Origin: Sulfuriferula plumbiphila
Lineage (GTDB): Bacteria > Pseudomonadota > Gammaproteobacteria > Burkholderiales > Sulfuriferulaceae
Direction: 5' to 3'
Assembly (NCBI RefSeq): GCF_009938015.1
Contig: NZ_AP021884.1
Coordinates: 1,909,501 to 1,973,500, forward strand
Length of the DNA: 64,000 bases
Part shown: in pieces, positions 26,288 through 36,119 of the stretch
Layout of the letters: every line of letters starts with the position of its first letter
Numbering within the stretch: the first letter of the stretch is position 1
Position numbers and translations under genes: made by a program
Notes under the pieces: model-generated
Database searches by the model: none
Seen by the model: only the letters and a program-made list of their open reading frames with translations
Told to the model about the DNA's origin: nothing

Positions 26288-27547
26288 TCAGGAAGCCACT
26301 TTTGGCTGGTCAGAATAAATGAGCAATGGCTTGCCGTCACCGCTGATGACCGATTCATCCACTACTACCTTAGTGACATTGTCCATGGAAGGAAGTTCGA
26401 ACATGGTATCAAGTAGCGCGTGCTCAATAATGGAACGCAGTCCACGCGCACCGGTTTTGCGTTCCAGCGCGCGTTTGGCGATCGCTGCCAATGCGCTGTC
26501 ACGAAACTCGAGTTCTGCACCCTCCATCTCGAACAGCTTGGCGTATTGTTTGGTCAGTGCGTTTTTAGGTTCGGTGAGGATGGTCATCAACGCCGCCTCG
26601 TCCAGCTCTTCGAGCGTGGCAACGACTGGCAGGCGCCCAACGAATTCAGGAATCAGGCCGAACTTGATCAAATCTTCCGGTTCCACATCGCGCAGCAACT
26701 GCGAAATATTGCGGCTATTATCCTTGCTTTTCACTTCTGCACCAAAACCGATCCCGCCTTTGGTGGAGCGGTTCTGCACCACTTTCTCCAGGCCGGAGAA
26801 TGCGCCACCGCAGATGAATAGAATATTGCTGGTATCTACCTGAACAAATTCCTGGTTCGGGTGTTTGCGCCCGCCTTGCGGGGGGATCGAGGCAATTGTA
26901 CCTTCAATCAGTTTCAACAGCGCCTGCTGCACACCCTCGCCGGATACGTCACGGGTAATCGAGGGATTGTCGGATTTGCGCGAAATCTTGTCTATTTCAT
27001 CAATATAGACGATGCCGTTTTTTGCTTTTTCGACATCGTAATCGCATTTTTGCAGCAGCTTCTGGATGATGTTTTCCACATCCTCGCCCACATAGCCCGC
27101 TTCGGTAAGCGTTGTGGCGTCGGCGATGACGAAGGGCACGTTCAATAGACGCGCCAGGGTTTGCGCCAGCAAGGTCTTGCCCGACCCGGTGGGGCCGATC
27201 AGCAGGATATTGCTCTTGGACAGTTCCACATCATCTTTGCCGCCCTGGTGGCGCAAGCGCTTGTAATGGTTGTATACCGCGACCGAGAGAATACGTTTGG
27301 CGGTTTCCTGACCGATCACGTATTCACCCAGAATTTCCTGAATTTCGCGGGGAGTAGGCAAGTCGGATTTGCTGGACTTGCCGCCCTGCCCCTGCTGCAC
27401 TTCTTCACGGATGATGTCGTTGCACAGTTCCACGCATTCATCGCAAATGAATACAGAAGGCCCTGCGATCAGCTTGCGGACTTCGTGCTGACTTTTGCCG
27501 CAGAATGAGCAATAGAGCAGTTTTTCGCCGCTTCCTTTATCTGACAT
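26288..27547 (-). CDS. clpX: ATP-dependent Clp protease ATP-binding subunit ClpX
   Basis: ClpX unfolds substrates for ClpP, including ssrA-tagged proteins made through the tmRNA at the other end of this window. The 419-residue protein has the N-terminal zinc-binding domain ([11 protein letters not shown] and [10 protein letters not shown]), Walker [16 protein letters not shown], pore loop GYVGEDVE, Walker [12 protein letters not shown] and the ClpP-contacting region around [11 protein letters not shown]. It starts 30 bases behind clpP, as in most proteobacteria. Confidence 0.98.
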   Translation of the reverse strand: MSDKGSGEKLLYCSFCGKSQHEVRKLIAGPSVFICDECVELCNDIIREEVQQGQGGKSSKSDLPTPREIQEILGEYVIGQETAKRILSVAVYNHYKRLRHQGGKDDVELSKSNILLIGPTGSGKTLLAQTLARLLNVPFVIADATTLTEAGYVGEDVENIIQKLLQKCDYDVEKAKNGIVYIDEIDKISRKSDNPSITRDVSGEGVQQALLKLIEGTIASIPPQGGRKHPNQEFVQVDTSNILFICGGAFSGLEKVVQNRSTKGGIGFGAEVKSKDNSRNISQLLRDVEPEDLIKFGLIPEFVGRLPVVATLEELDEAALMTILTEPKNALTKQYAKLFEMEGAELEFRDSALAAIAKRALERKTGARGLRSIIEHALLDTMFELPSMDNVTKVVVDESVISGDGKPLLIYSDQPKVAS

Positions 27548-27577
27548 AAAACTCTCCGTTGACTGAGGTGGCCGGCG

Positions 27578-28207
27578 TTAGCCGACGTTGTCCATGCGGC
27601 TGGTAATCACCTTGTCTACCAGGCCATATTTCACGGCTTCGTCCGCACTCATGAAATTGTCACGATCCGTGTCTTTCTCAATGGTTTCCTTGGATTGGCC
27701 GGTGTGATGCGCCATCATGCCATTGAGCCGCTCGCGCAGATAAATGATTTCCTTGGCGTGGATTTCGATGTCCGAAGCCTGACCCTGGAAACCACCGCTG
27801 GGTTGATGAATCATCATGCGTGAATTGGGCAGGCAAAAACGTTTTCCCTTGGCGCCTGCGGTAAGCAGGAATGCACCCATGCTGGCCGCCTGCCCCATGC
27901 ACAGGGTACTCACATCCGGCTTGATGAACTGCATGGTGTCATAAACCGACAGCCCGGCAGACACCGACCCTCCGGGGGAGTTGATATACAGATAAATATC
28001 CTTGTCCGGGTTTTCCGATTCCAGGAACAGCAATTGCGCGACCACCAGATTGGCTGTGACTTCGTTCACGGGGCCTACCAAAAATACAACACGTTCCTTG
28101 AGCAGCCGCGAATAAATATCGTAGGCACGCTCACCCCGGCCGCTTTGTTCGACCACCATGGGTACCAGACCCAAGCCTTGCGGCTCCCAGCTACGGCTAT
28201 CCATCAT
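27578..28207 (-). CDS. clpP: ATP-dependent Clp protease proteolytic subunit ClpP
   Basis: ClpP forms the proteolytic chamber of ClpXP. The 209-residue sequence shows [32 protein letters not shown], the catalytic Ser in [11 protein letters not shown], catalytic His in MMIHQPSGG and the Asp in [15 protein letters not shown]. Two adjacent Met codons can serve as start. The gap to tig is only four bases, so tig-clpP-clpX appear to be one operon. Confidence 0.98.
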   Translation of the reverse strand: MMDSRSWEPQGLGLVPMVVEQSGRGERAYDIYSRLLKERVVFLVGPVNEVTANLVVAQLLFLESENPDKDIYLYINSPGGSVSAGLSVYDTMQFIKPDVSTLCMGQAASMGAFLLTAGAKGKRFCLPNSRMMIHQPSGGFQGQASDIEIHAKEIIYLRERLNGMMAHHTGQSKETIEKDTDRDNFMSADEAVKYGLVDKVITSRMDNVG

Positions 28208-28211
28208 CCTG

Positions 28212-29516
28212 TTACGCCTTTCCCATCAATTCGTCGAAACTGACCGACTGGTCTTCGACCTGAACACGCTCCAGCGCCCATTCCACAACATTGTTTTCCA
28301 ACGCCAGAGACTCGATTTCCTGCATGCGCTCGGGGGTTTGATGATGCCACTTTATCACTTCCTGCGGATCTTCGTAACTTTGCGCAAATTCCTGAATCAG
28401 GGCAGTGATCTGCTCCGGTTTGGCAGTCAGTTCATTGACGCGCACCGCTTCGGCAAGAATCAGCCCCAGGCTGACCCGGCGCATAGCCTGCTCAGCAAAT
28501 ATATCGGCAGGTAACGGCACATCATTAACATTCATGCCACGCGCCTGCATGTCTTTGCGTGCATTCTGCATCAGACGCTGGGTTTCCATTTCCAGCAGCG
28601 ACCTGGGCACATCAATTTTGGTGCTGTCCAAAAACGCCTGCATGATTTGCTCTTTGAGCCTGGCATGAATGCGGTTTTTAACTTCGCGTTCCAGATTGGC
28701 CTGGATTTCAGCGCGCATTTTTTGCACGTCGCCATCGGTGATACCCAGGCTCCTGGCGAACTCGGCATCCACTTCCGGCAGCTGTGGCGCGGCTATATCC
28801 ACAACCGATACCTCGAACGCAGCCGTTTTGCCAGCCAGCTCCCTGGCGTGATAATCGCCCGGAAAAGTCACGTTAAACGACGTGTTGTCGCCCGCTTTCA
28901 CGTCAACCAGCGCCGTTTCAAACTCCGCCAGCGTGCGGCCTTCGCCCAGCACCACGCGGAAGCCCTTGGCTTCACCGCCGGCAAATACGGCACCGTCAAT
29001 TTTCCCCACATAATCCAGCGTGACCAGATCGCCGGTCTGCGAAGCGCGGTCAACGGTATTGAACTGCACGCGCTGTTTGCGCAGTACATCCAGGGTTTTG
29101 TCCACATCGGCATCGCCTACCGTGACCACCGGACGCGTGATTTTGGCGGAGCCGATATCCCCCAGGGTAATTTCGGGGTAGACCTCGAACGTGGCGGAAA
29201 ATTCGATGGCTTCCTTGTCCGCCGCATCGGTTCTGGGTTCAATGCGCGGATAGCCTGCCACTTTGAGCCGGTGTGCCTGTATGGCATCCATGAAACTCTT
29301 TTGCACGGCATCGCCCAGTACCTCCTGATGAATCTGGCCGCCGTATTGCTTGGTGACCAGGCTCAACGGCACCTTGCCACGGCGGAAACCATCCAGTTTG
29401 GTATTGCGGGCGATGTCGCGGAGGCGATTGTTGACCTCGGTTTCGATCTGTTGCATCGGCACGGCCAGGTTGATACGACGTTCCAGGGTGCTGATTTGCT
29501 CGAGGTTGACTTGCAT
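28212..29516 (-). CDS. tig: Trigger factor
   Basis: Trigger factor is the ribosome-bound chaperone and prolyl isomerase that meets nascent chains. The 434-residue protein has the ribosome-docking motif in [12 protein letters not shown], the FKBP-type domain ([20 protein letters not shown]) and the helical C-terminal domain. The ATG at 29516 is preceded by TAAGGATT and gives [20 protein letters not shown] as expected; the frame upstream runs into tRNA-Leu. It is the first gene of tig-clpP-clpX. Confidence 0.97.
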   Translation of the reverse strand: MQVNLEQISTLERRINLAVPMQQIETEVNNRLRDIARNTKLDGFRRGKVPLSLVTKQYGGQIHQEVLGDAVQKSFMDAIQAHRLKVAGYPRIEPRTDAADKEAIEFSATFEVYPEITLGDIGSAKITRPVVTVGDADVDKTLDVLRKQRVQFNTVDRASQTGDLVTLDYVGKIDGAVFAGGEAKGFRVVLGEGRTLAEFETALVDVKAGDNTSFNVTFPGDYHARELAGKTAAFEVSVVDIAAPQLPEVDAEFARSLGITDGDVQKMRAEIQANLEREVKNRIHARLKEQIMQAFLDSTKIDVPRSLLEMETQRLMQNARKDMQARGMNVNDVPLPADIFAEQAMRRVSLGLILAEAVRVNELTAKPEQITALIQEFAQSYEDPQEVIKWHHQTPERMQEIESLALENNVVEWALERVQVEDQSVSFDELMGKA

Positions 29517-29552
29517 GAGGAAAATCCTTACTGATGGACAAGTTATAAATTC

Positions 29553-29637
<85 letters not shown>

Positions 29638-29727
29638 AAACCGCCAAGTGTAATATAATTGCTGCTTCGCTGTCAGCTTCTGTGCCCAATAGCGCCGGTT
29701 TATCGAGACTATTGCTCGCCACCCTAC

Positions 29728-30540
29728 ATGTCCGTTGGTCATTACGAAAATTTCCCGGTTGCGTCCATTCTGCTGCCGCGCCGCCTGCGCCACCCGGTCG
29801 CGGTCATTTACCGTTTTGCGCGCAGCGCAGACGATATCGCCGATGAGGGCGATGCGACCCCACGGCAACGCCTGGCCGGGCTCGATGCTTACCGCGCCGA
29901 ATTAAGCCGCATCGAAGCGCGCCTGCCACCCCTCACACCATTATTCGTGCAGCTCGAAACCATCATCCGCAGGCATGCACTGCCGTTGCAGCCGTTCCGT
30001 GATCTGCTCGATGCATTTTCGCAGGATGTGGTCAAAACCCGCTACGCTCATTTTGGTGAGGTGATGGCGTACTGTAAAAAATCCGCCAACCCGGTGGGAC
30101 GACTGATGCTCGCGCTGTATGGCGAAACCGATACACGCAGCGTGGCTTATTCCGATGCCATCTGTTCCAGTCTGCAGCTCATCAATTTCTTGCAGGATGT
30201 GGCGATCGACTACCAGAAAGGCCGCATTTATCTGCCGCAAGACGAGATGGCGAAATACCACGTGGACGAAGCGCAGATTGCGCGCCATGACGCCAGTGGA
30301 CTGTGGCAGCCATTCATGCTGGCGCAGATCGAGCGTACCCGTAAAATACTGCAGGCCGGGGCGCCGCTCGGCAAGGTACTCAAGGGACGCATTGGGCTGG
30401 AGTTACGCATGATTATCATGGGTGGCGCCACCATTCTGGAAAAACTGCACAAGACCCGCGGCGATATCTACACCCGGCGCCCGCTGCTGAATAGCGCCGA
30501 CTGGCTCAACATGCTGTACCGCGCCGTGCGCGCCAACTAG
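29728..30540 (+). CDS. hpnC: Squalene synthase-like protein HpnC
   Basis: In the HpnCDE route farnesyl diphosphate is turned into squalene; HpnC releases hydroxysqualene from presqualene diphosphate. The 270-residue protein starts MSVGHYENFPVASILLPRRL, a typical HpnC N-terminus. Aspartate-rich motifs of the squalene/phytoene synthase fold are visible as ARSADDIADEGD and LINFLQDVAIDYQKGRIYLP. Codons upstream of ATG 29728 are open but not conserved. It is the first gene of hpnC-hpnD-hpnE. The later hopanoid cyclase gene shc is not in the window, so hopanoids are inferred, not shown. Confidence 0.93.
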   Translation: MSVGHYENFPVASILLPRRLRHPVAVIYRFARSADDIADEGDATPRQRLAGLDAYRAELSRIEARLPPLTPLFVQLETIIRRHALPLQPFRDLLDAFSQDVVKTRYAHFGEVMAYCKKSANPVGRLMLALYGETDTRSVAYSDAICSSLQLINFLQDVAIDYQKGRIYLPQDEMAKYHVDEAQIARHDASGLWQPFMLAQIERTRKILQAGAPLGKVLKGRIGLELRMIIMGGATILEKLHKTRGDIYTRRPLLNSADWLNMLYRAVRAN

Positions 30541-30549
30541 GACACCGCC

Positions 30550-31383
30550 TTGGATCCCCACCAGTACTGTCAGGACAAAGCCGCCGCCAGCGGTTCCAGT
30601 TTTTACTACAGTTTCATGTTCCTGCCCCCCCCCAGGCGCCGTGCCATTGTCGCGCTGTATGCCTTCTGCCGCGAGGTGGACGACATCGCCGACGAGTGTA
30701 CCGACACCAACGTGGCGCGCACCAAGCTGGCCTGGTGGCGCGCCGAGGTGGCCGACCTGTACCGGGGCGAGCCGCATCATCCAGTAAGCCACGCCCTGGC
30801 ACCGGTGATCAAGCAGTTCGACCTGCCCGCCGAGCAATTGCTGGAAATCATCGACGGCATGGAAATGGATTTGACCCAGCACCGTTATGCCGATTTCAAA
30901 TCGCTGCGGCTCTATTGCCACCGCGTGGCGGGGGTGGTGGGCGAGCTGTCGGCGGTGATTTTCGGCCACACCGAGCGCGCCACCTTGCGTTATGCGGCGG
31001 ATCTGGGCCTGGCCTTTCAGCTAACCAACATTATTCGCGACGTGGGCGAAGACGCCCGCCGCAACCGTATTTATCTGCCGATGGACGAGCTGGAACAGTT
31101 CAGCGTCAGTGCTGCCGACATCCTCAACGCACGCGAAACCGATAATTTCCGCCAGCTCATGGAATTCCAGTACCAGCGCGCCCAGCGCTTCTACGAACAA
31201 GCCTTCGCCGCCCTGCCCCGTGCCGATCGCAAGGCGCAGCGCGCAGGGCTGGTGATGGCGGGCATCTACCGCACCCTGCTGGAGGAAATCCGCAGCGAGG
31301 GATTCAAGGTACTCACCCAGCGCACCGCGCTCACCCCGCTGCGCAAGCTGTGGATCGCGTGGCGCACCTGGATGAAGGCTTGA
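30550..31383 (+). CDS. hpnD: Presqualene diphosphate synthase HpnD
   Basis: HpnD joins two farnesyl diphosphates to presqualene diphosphate. The 277-residue sequence has the two Asp-rich motifs REVDDIADE and LTNIIRDVGEDARRNRIYLP, and the substrate region SFYYSFMFLPPPRRRAIVALYAFCR is split here only for length in this note. The likely start is TTG at 30550 (TTGGATCCCCACCAG), nine bases after the hpnC stop; no ATG is near. The product length fits the family. Its stop is followed two bases later by the hpnE start. Confidence 0.93.
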   Translation: MDPHQYCQDKAAASGSSFYYSFMFLPPPRRRAIVALYAFCREVDDIADECTDTNVARTKLAWWRAEVADLYRGEPHHPVSHALAPVIKQFDLPAEQLLEIIDGMEMDLTQHRYADFKSLRLYCHRVAGVVGELSAVIFGHTERATLRYAADLGLAFQLTNIIRDVGEDARRNRIYLPMDELEQFSVSAADILNARETDNFRQLMEFQYQRAQRFYEQAFAALPRADRKAQRAGLVMAGIYRTLLEEIRSEGFKVLTQRTALTPLRKLWIAWRTWMKA

Positions 31384-31385
31384 CC

Positions 31386-32657
31386 ATGCACGTCGCCATT
31401 ATCGGTGGCGGCTACGCAGGCATGGCTGCTGCCGTGACCCTGGCACAGCACGGGATAAAAGCGGCGCTATTCGAAGCCAGCCAGACGCTGGGTGGGCGCG
31501 CGCGCCGGGTGATACTGAACGACATCTGCCTGGATAACGGTCAGCACCTGCTGCTGGGAGCGTATAGCGAGACCTTGCGTTTGGTAAAACTGGTAGCGCC
31601 CGCTGATGCAGCATGGCTGCGGCGTCCGCTACAATTGCATACCCTGGGCGGGTTGCGGCTCTCTGCACCATACCTGCCCGCGCCGCTGAATACCTTGCTG
31701 GCACTGCTCGGCGCACGCGGCATGAGCGCCGGCGAACGTTTTCGCGCCATTCGTTTCATGCTGGTGCAACGCCGCGCGCATTTTAAATTAAGACAGGATA
31801 TGCCGGTTGCGCAGTTGCTGGCGCACCACGCCCAGACGGCTGCATTGGTGGATAAACTGTGGGCGCCGCTGTGTATCGCCGCGCTCAATACGCCGATTGC
31901 CACCGCCTCGGCGCAGGTATTCCTCAACGTGCTGCGCGACAGTCTGGCGCGCCGCCGCAGTGACAGCGACCTGGTTTTTCCGGTACGTGATCTCTCCGCG
32001 CTGTTTCCGCAGCCCGCTGCGGATTTTGTCCGCACCCACGGCGGTGCCGTGACAACAGGGAAAACGGTGGAAGCGATTACCCAAACCGCAGCGGGTTTTT
32101 CTGTGCATGGCGGTAACTACACCCACCTGATCTGTGCCGTGGCACCGTATCAGGCAACGCGCCTGCTGGCCGGACTGGACGAGCTCAATCAGGTACGCAC
32201 CCTTATCAATGCATTTCATTACCAGCCGATAGCCACGGTGTATTTGCAGTACCCTGCCCAGGTGATGCTCGCGAAACCCATGCTGGGCCTGGCTGGCGGA
32301 CTCGCTCAGTGGGTGTTTGACAGGGGAATCACCCACCATCAGCACGGCCTGCTGGCCGTGGTCATCAGCGCCGAAGGCCATCACCGCAAACTTGCAGCGG
32401 CGGTGCTGGCGCAGCAAGTGGATGCAGAATTGCGCAGCGCGCTGGGGGCCTTGCCGGCGCCGCACTGGCATAAAGTCATTGTCGAAAAACGCGCCACTTA
32501 TTCGTGCGATGCCGGGTTGCAGCGCCCGGCTCAGGCCACGGCGCTCAAAAATTTCTACCTGGCGGGGGATTACACCGCCAGCGATTACCCTGCCACACTC
32601 GAAGCTGCAACACAAAGTGGCGTAAAATGCGCACAACTGATATTGGAACAAACATGA
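31386..32657 (+). CDS. hpnE: Hydroxysqualene dehydroxylase HpnE
   Basis: HpnE is the FAD-dependent enzyme that reduces hydroxysqualene to squalene. The 423-residue protein starts with the dinucleotide-binding motif HVAIIGGGYAGMAAAVTLAQ and has the amine-oxidase type second motif LGGRARRVILNDICLDNGQH. Near the C-terminus FYLAGDYTASDYPATLEAA is the usual FAD-contacting end. The ATG at 31386 comes two bases after the hpnD stop, and the stop overlaps the next start by four bases (ATGA). Confidence 0.93.
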   Translation: MHVAIIGGGYAGMAAAVTLAQHGIKAALFEASQTLGGRARRVILNDICLDNGQHLLLGAYSETLRLVKLVAPADAAWLRRPLQLHTLGGLRLSAPYLPAPLNTLLALLGARGMSAGERFRAIRFMLVQRRAHFKLRQDMPVAQLLAHHAQTAALVDKLWAPLCIAALNTPIATASAQVFLNVLRDSLARRRSDSDLVFPVRDLSALFPQPAADFVRTHGGAVTTGKTVEAITQTAAGFSVHGGNYTHLICAVAPYQATRLLAGLDELNQVRTLINAFHYQPIATVYLQYPAQVMLAKPMLGLAGGLAQWVFDRGITHHQHGLLAVVISAEGHHRKLAAAVLAQQVDAELRSALGALPAPHWHKVIVEKRATYSCDAGLQRPAQATALKNFYLAGDYTASDYPATLEAATQSGVKCAQLILEQT

Positions 32658-33403
32658 AAAACTACCAGGCACCCTCTGATTTATTGAAAGACCGTGTCAT
32701 CCTTGTCACCGGCGCCGGGCAAGGCCTGGGGCGCGAAGCCGCACTGGCTTACGCGGCACACGGCGCTACCGTAATCCTGCATGGACGCGACGTGCCCAAG
32801 CTGGAACAGGTTTATGACGAAATCGAAGCAGCGGGCTACGCGCAAGCCGCCATTATTCCGCTGGATCTGAATGTCGCCGATGACCAGGCTTATGAAGGCC
32901 TGGCTGGCTCGATCGGCATGCAACTCAAACGCCTGGATGGCATCCTGCACAATGCAGCCGCGTTTTACAGCGCGTGCCCGCTCGAACTGCAAACCATGGA
33001 GCAATGGCTCACGCTGATGCGCGTCAACCTGATTGCGCCATTTGCGCTGACCCGCGCGTGCCTGCCGCTGCTCAAACAATCGCCCAGTGCATCGGTGATC
33101 CTGACCGGCGAATCGCACGGCCATCACCCCGCAGCGTACTGGGGCGGCTATGCGGTATCCAAAGCCGGCATGGAACCACTGACGCAGATATGGACGCAGG
33201 AATGGGAAATGCTCTACCCCAACATGCGCATCAATACCCTGATCCCGGGACCAGTGGCCTCTCCCAAGCGCCGCAAGACCCACCCGGGCGAAGACCCCGA
33301 CACGCTGCCGCAGATGCCCGACCTGATGCCAGCCTATCTCTATTTGATGGGCGCAGATAGTGCAGCCGTCAAGGGCCGGATCATCGAACTGAATAATGCC
33401 TGA
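32654..33403 (+). CDS. Short-chain dehydrogenase/reductase, YciK-like
   Basis: A 249-residue classical SDR. The NAD(P)-binding motif TGAGQGLGREAAL, the DLNVAD strand, HNAAAFY for the NAG position and the catalytic YAVSK (Tyr-x3-Lys) are clear; the Ser is probably in LTGESHGHHPAAYWGG. It resembles the YciK family, whose substrate is unknown. The start overlaps hpnE by four bases and its end overlaps the following kinase frame by eight, so it belongs to the hpn unit by translation coupling. Confidence 0.85.
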   Translation: MKNYQAPSDLLKDRVILVTGAGQGLGREAALAYAAHGATVILHGRDVPKLEQVYDEIEAAGYAQAAIIPLDLNVADDQAYEGLAGSIGMQLKRLDGILHNAAAFYSACPLELQTMEQWLTLMRVNLIAPFALTRACLPLLKQSPSASVILTGESHGHHPAAYWGGYAVSKAGMEPLTQIWTQEWEMLYPNMRINTLIPGPVASPKRRKTHPGEDPDTLPQMPDLMPAYLYLMGADSAAVKGRIIELNNA

Positions 33404-34727
33404 AACCGGTGCCAGACTTGCCGACATGCCGCAGCTCAAACTGGGGCGCTACGAAATCGCCGCCGAAATCGGACGCGGCGCGATGGGCACTGTTTACAAG
33501 GCACACGATCCTCTGATTGAACGTACGGTTGCGCTCAAGACCATTCGTCTCGACCTGTCTCATCAGGCACACCAGGTATTCGAGGAACGCTTCTACCGCG
33601 AGGCCAAATCGGCTGGGCGCCTCAATCATCCCAACATCGTCACTATCTACGACGTAGGGGAAACCGACGGCAGTGCTTACATTGCCATGGAATACCTGCA
33701 AGGGGAGTCGCTCGATACGCTGCTCGATAACCACATCCGCCTACCCATTGAGCGCATTGCCCATATTACGCTGCAGATTGCCAATGGTCTGGCCTACGCA
33801 CACCAGCATGGCGTCATTCATCGCGACGTCAAACCCGCCAACATCATCCTGATGCGCCGTGGCAGGGTAGTCAAGATTACCGATTTCGGCATTGCCCAGA
33901 TCCCGACCAGCGCGCAAACCGGGGACGGCGCATTGCTTGGGTCGCCGCGTTATATGTCCCCCGAACAGGTGCAGGGCAGAATTGTGGACGGCCGCAGCGA
34001 CGTGTTCTCGCTGGGTGTGGTGCTGTACGAGATGCTGACCGGACGCACGCCATTTACCGGTGACGACCTCAGCACCATTCTCTACAACATCATGAACTTC
34101 GAACCCGCCCCACCCAGCAGCGTGAACCAGGATGTGCCGCATGCATTCGATCGCATTGTCATGCGCGCACTGTCCAAGCAGCCTGCCGGGCGCTATCCAA
34201 CTGCACGCGACATGGCCACTGACCTGCGCGCCCTGCGCGGTGTAACGCCAATGGTGGTTCAGCCTGTCAACCCTGCACCGGACACCCCCGCTACCCTGCT
34301 GGCGCGAACTCGGCAAACCGACAAGGCGATGTTGCGCACTTTGCTGAGCATGATCAGCCTGGGGATTGCCACCGTTGCCGTGCTGGCGATGATCGCACTG
34401 CTGGTAAGTTCGGACGCCAGTCATGCGCCCCCGGTCACGCATTACATTAGAGCCATCATTGCTGTGCCTGCGCCAATTGCCTCACCCAGCCAGTCGGCGG
34501 CACAAAAATTCATTTCGGTCCCAGCAGATCGCGTTCAAACGGTCAAAAACAATCAACCTAACCGGATTGCCATCGCCGCATTGGACAAAAAAATTCAGGC
34601 GCTCAAAATCAAGCGCGCTGAGTTACTGGCGAAATTTACCGAGCTTCATCCTGACGTGGTGATTGCCACCCTGCAGATCAAGCGCCTGGAAAAAGAAAAG
34701 CGCAAGCTGGCGCGAGAAAAAGGCTGA
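33396..34727 (+). CDS. Membrane-anchored Ser/Thr protein kinase (PknB type)
   Basis: Residues about 15-275 form a complete Hanks-type kinase domain: P-loop IGRGAMGTVYKA, catalytic Lys in ALKTI, HRDVKPANI, DFGIAQ and SPEQVQG. A basic/proline linker leads to a membrane helix (about residues 312-336), then some 105 residues outside the cytoplasm. The tail ends in LLAKFTELHPDVVIATLQIK with a short coiled coil, reminiscent of the segment next to the second membrane helix of Wzz/GumC-type polysaccharide co-polymerases. A start at 33396 overlaps the SDR gene by eight bases; ATG at 33426 (MPQLKLGRYEI) is the alternative. Substrates are unknown. Confidence 0.88.
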   Translation: MPETGARLADMPQLKLGRYEIAAEIGRGAMGTVYKAHDPLIERTVALKTIRLDLSHQAHQVFEERFYREAKSAGRLNHPNIVTIYDVGETDGSAYIAMEYLQGESLDTLLDNHIRLPIERIAHITLQIANGLAYAHQHGVIHRDVKPANIILMRRGRVVKITDFGIAQIPTSAQTGDGALLGSPRYMSPEQVQGRIVDGRSDVFSLGVVLYEMLTGRTPFTGDDLSTILYNIMNFEPAPPSSVNQDVPHAFDRIVMRALSKQPAGRYPTARDMATDLRALRGVTPMVVQPVNPAPDTPATLLARTRQTDKAMLRTLLSMISLGIATVAVLAMIALLVSSDASHAPPVTHYIRAIIAVPAPIASPSQSAAQKFISVPADRVQTVKNNQPNRIAIAALDKKIQALKIKRAELLAKFTELHPDVVIATLQIKRLEKEKRKLAREKG

Positions 34728-34737
34728 ACCGGCGTCG

Positions 34738-36099
34738 CTACCCCTGCTCGCGCAGGTACGCCACCGCATCCTGCAGGCGTTCCACTGCAATGACGTCCAT
34801 CCCCGCAATCGCCTGGCGCGGCTTGTTGGCAGCAGGCACGATGGCGCGGGTGAAGCCCAGCTTGGCGGCCTCTTTCAGGCGCTCCTGGCCACGCTGCACC
34901 GGACGGATTTCCCCTGCCAGACCAACCTCGCCAAACACTACAAGTTTATCCTGCATTGCCTTGTTTTTGAATGATGAAACTATCGCCAGCAGCAACGGCA
35001 AATCCGCCGCCGGCTCGTTGATGCGCACCCCGCCCACCGCGTTGATGAACACGTCCTGGTCATAACACGCCAGGCCGGCATGGCGGTGCAGCACTGCCAG
35101 CAGCATCGCCAGACGGTTCTGCTCCAGGCCGACACTGAGCCTGCGCGGATTGGGCGACGGCGACGACTCCACCAGCGCCTGAATCTCCACCAGCAACGGG
35201 CGCGTGCCCTCCTGGGTCACCATCACGCACGATCCGGGGACGTCGGCACTATGCCCGGACAGGAAAATCGCCGACGGGTTGGATACGCCTTTCAGCCCCT
35301 TGTCGGTCATCGCGAACACCCCCAGTTCGTTGACCGCGCCGAAGCGGTTCTTGAACGCCCGCACCAGTCGGAAGGCGGAACTGGTGTCGCCCTCGAAATA
35401 CAACACCGTATCGACGATGTGCTCCAGCACGCGCGGCCCGGCCAGCGCGCCTTCCTTGGTGACGTGGCCGACCAGGAAAATCACCGTGCCGGTCTGCTTG
35501 GCGTAGCGCGTCAACTGCGCCGCACACTCGCGCACCTGCGCCACCGAACCGGGCGCGGATTGCAGCGCCTCGGAATAAACCGTCTGGATGGAATCGATTA
35601 CCGCGATGAAAGGCTTGTGCTCGTTGAGCGTGGCGAGAATTTTCTCCAGCTGGATTTCCGCCAGCAATTGCAGATCTGCGGCATCCAGCTGCAAGCGATG
35701 CGCGCGCAAGGCAATCTGCCGCGCCGATTCCTCGCCGCTCACATACAGCGTCCTGTGCGCCGCACTCATGCCAGACAGCGCCTGCAACAGCAGCGTGGAC
35801 TTGCCGATGCCCGGATCGCCGCCGATCAGCACCACCCCGCCCTTCACCACCCCGCCGCCCAGCACCCGGTCGAGCTCGCCGATGCCGGTGGCGACGCGCT
35901 CGTCCTCGACCGCTTCCACCGCAGCCAGTGACACCACCTGGCTCACCACCGACAGCGCGCTGTAGCGCGACGGCGCAGCGACCCCGGCAATGGTTTCCAC
36001 CAGCGTGTTCCAGGCGTGGCAGGATGGGCACTGGCCTTGCCACTTGCTCAAAGTGTCGCCGCATTCGGTGCAGGAATAGAGGGTTTTTGCTTTAGCCAT
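34738..36099 (-). CDS. radA: DNA repair protein RadA
   Basis: RadA is a RecA-like helicase that aids branch migration in recombination. From ATG 36099 it has 453 residues: an N-terminal zinc finger (CTECGDTLSKWQGQCPSC), Walker A GGDPGIGKSTLLLQ, the RadA-specific KNRFG motif in RAFKNRFGAVNELG, and a C-terminal Lon-protease-like domain (INAVGGVRINEPAADLPLLL). The frame extends upstream without similarity. It ends ten bases from the convergent kinase gene and follows cysM by 20 bases. Confidence 0.96.
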   Translation of the reverse strand: MAKAKTLYSCTECGDTLSKWQGQCPSCHAWNTLVETIAGVAAPSRYSALSVVSQVVSLAAVEAVEDERVATGIGELDRVLGGGVVKGGVVLIGGDPGIGKSTLLLQALSGMSAAHRTLYVSGEESARQIALRAHRLQLDAADLQLLAEIQLEKILATLNEHKPFIAVIDSIQTVYSEALQSAPGSVAQVRECAAQLTRYAKQTGTVIFLVGHVTKEGALAGPRVLEHIVDTVLYFEGDTSSAFRLVRAFKNRFGAVNELGVFAMTDKGLKGVSNPSAIFLSGHSADVPGSCVMVTQEGTRPLLVEIQALVESSPSPNPRRLSVGLEQNRLAMLLAVLHRHAGLACYDQDVFINAVGGVRINEPAADLPLLLAIVSSFKNKAMQDKLVVFGEVGLAGEIRPVQRGQERLKEAAKLGFTRAIVPAANKPRQAIAGMDVIAVERLQDAVAYLREQG

Positions 36100-36119
36100 C
36101 AGATTATCCGTAGAACCGC

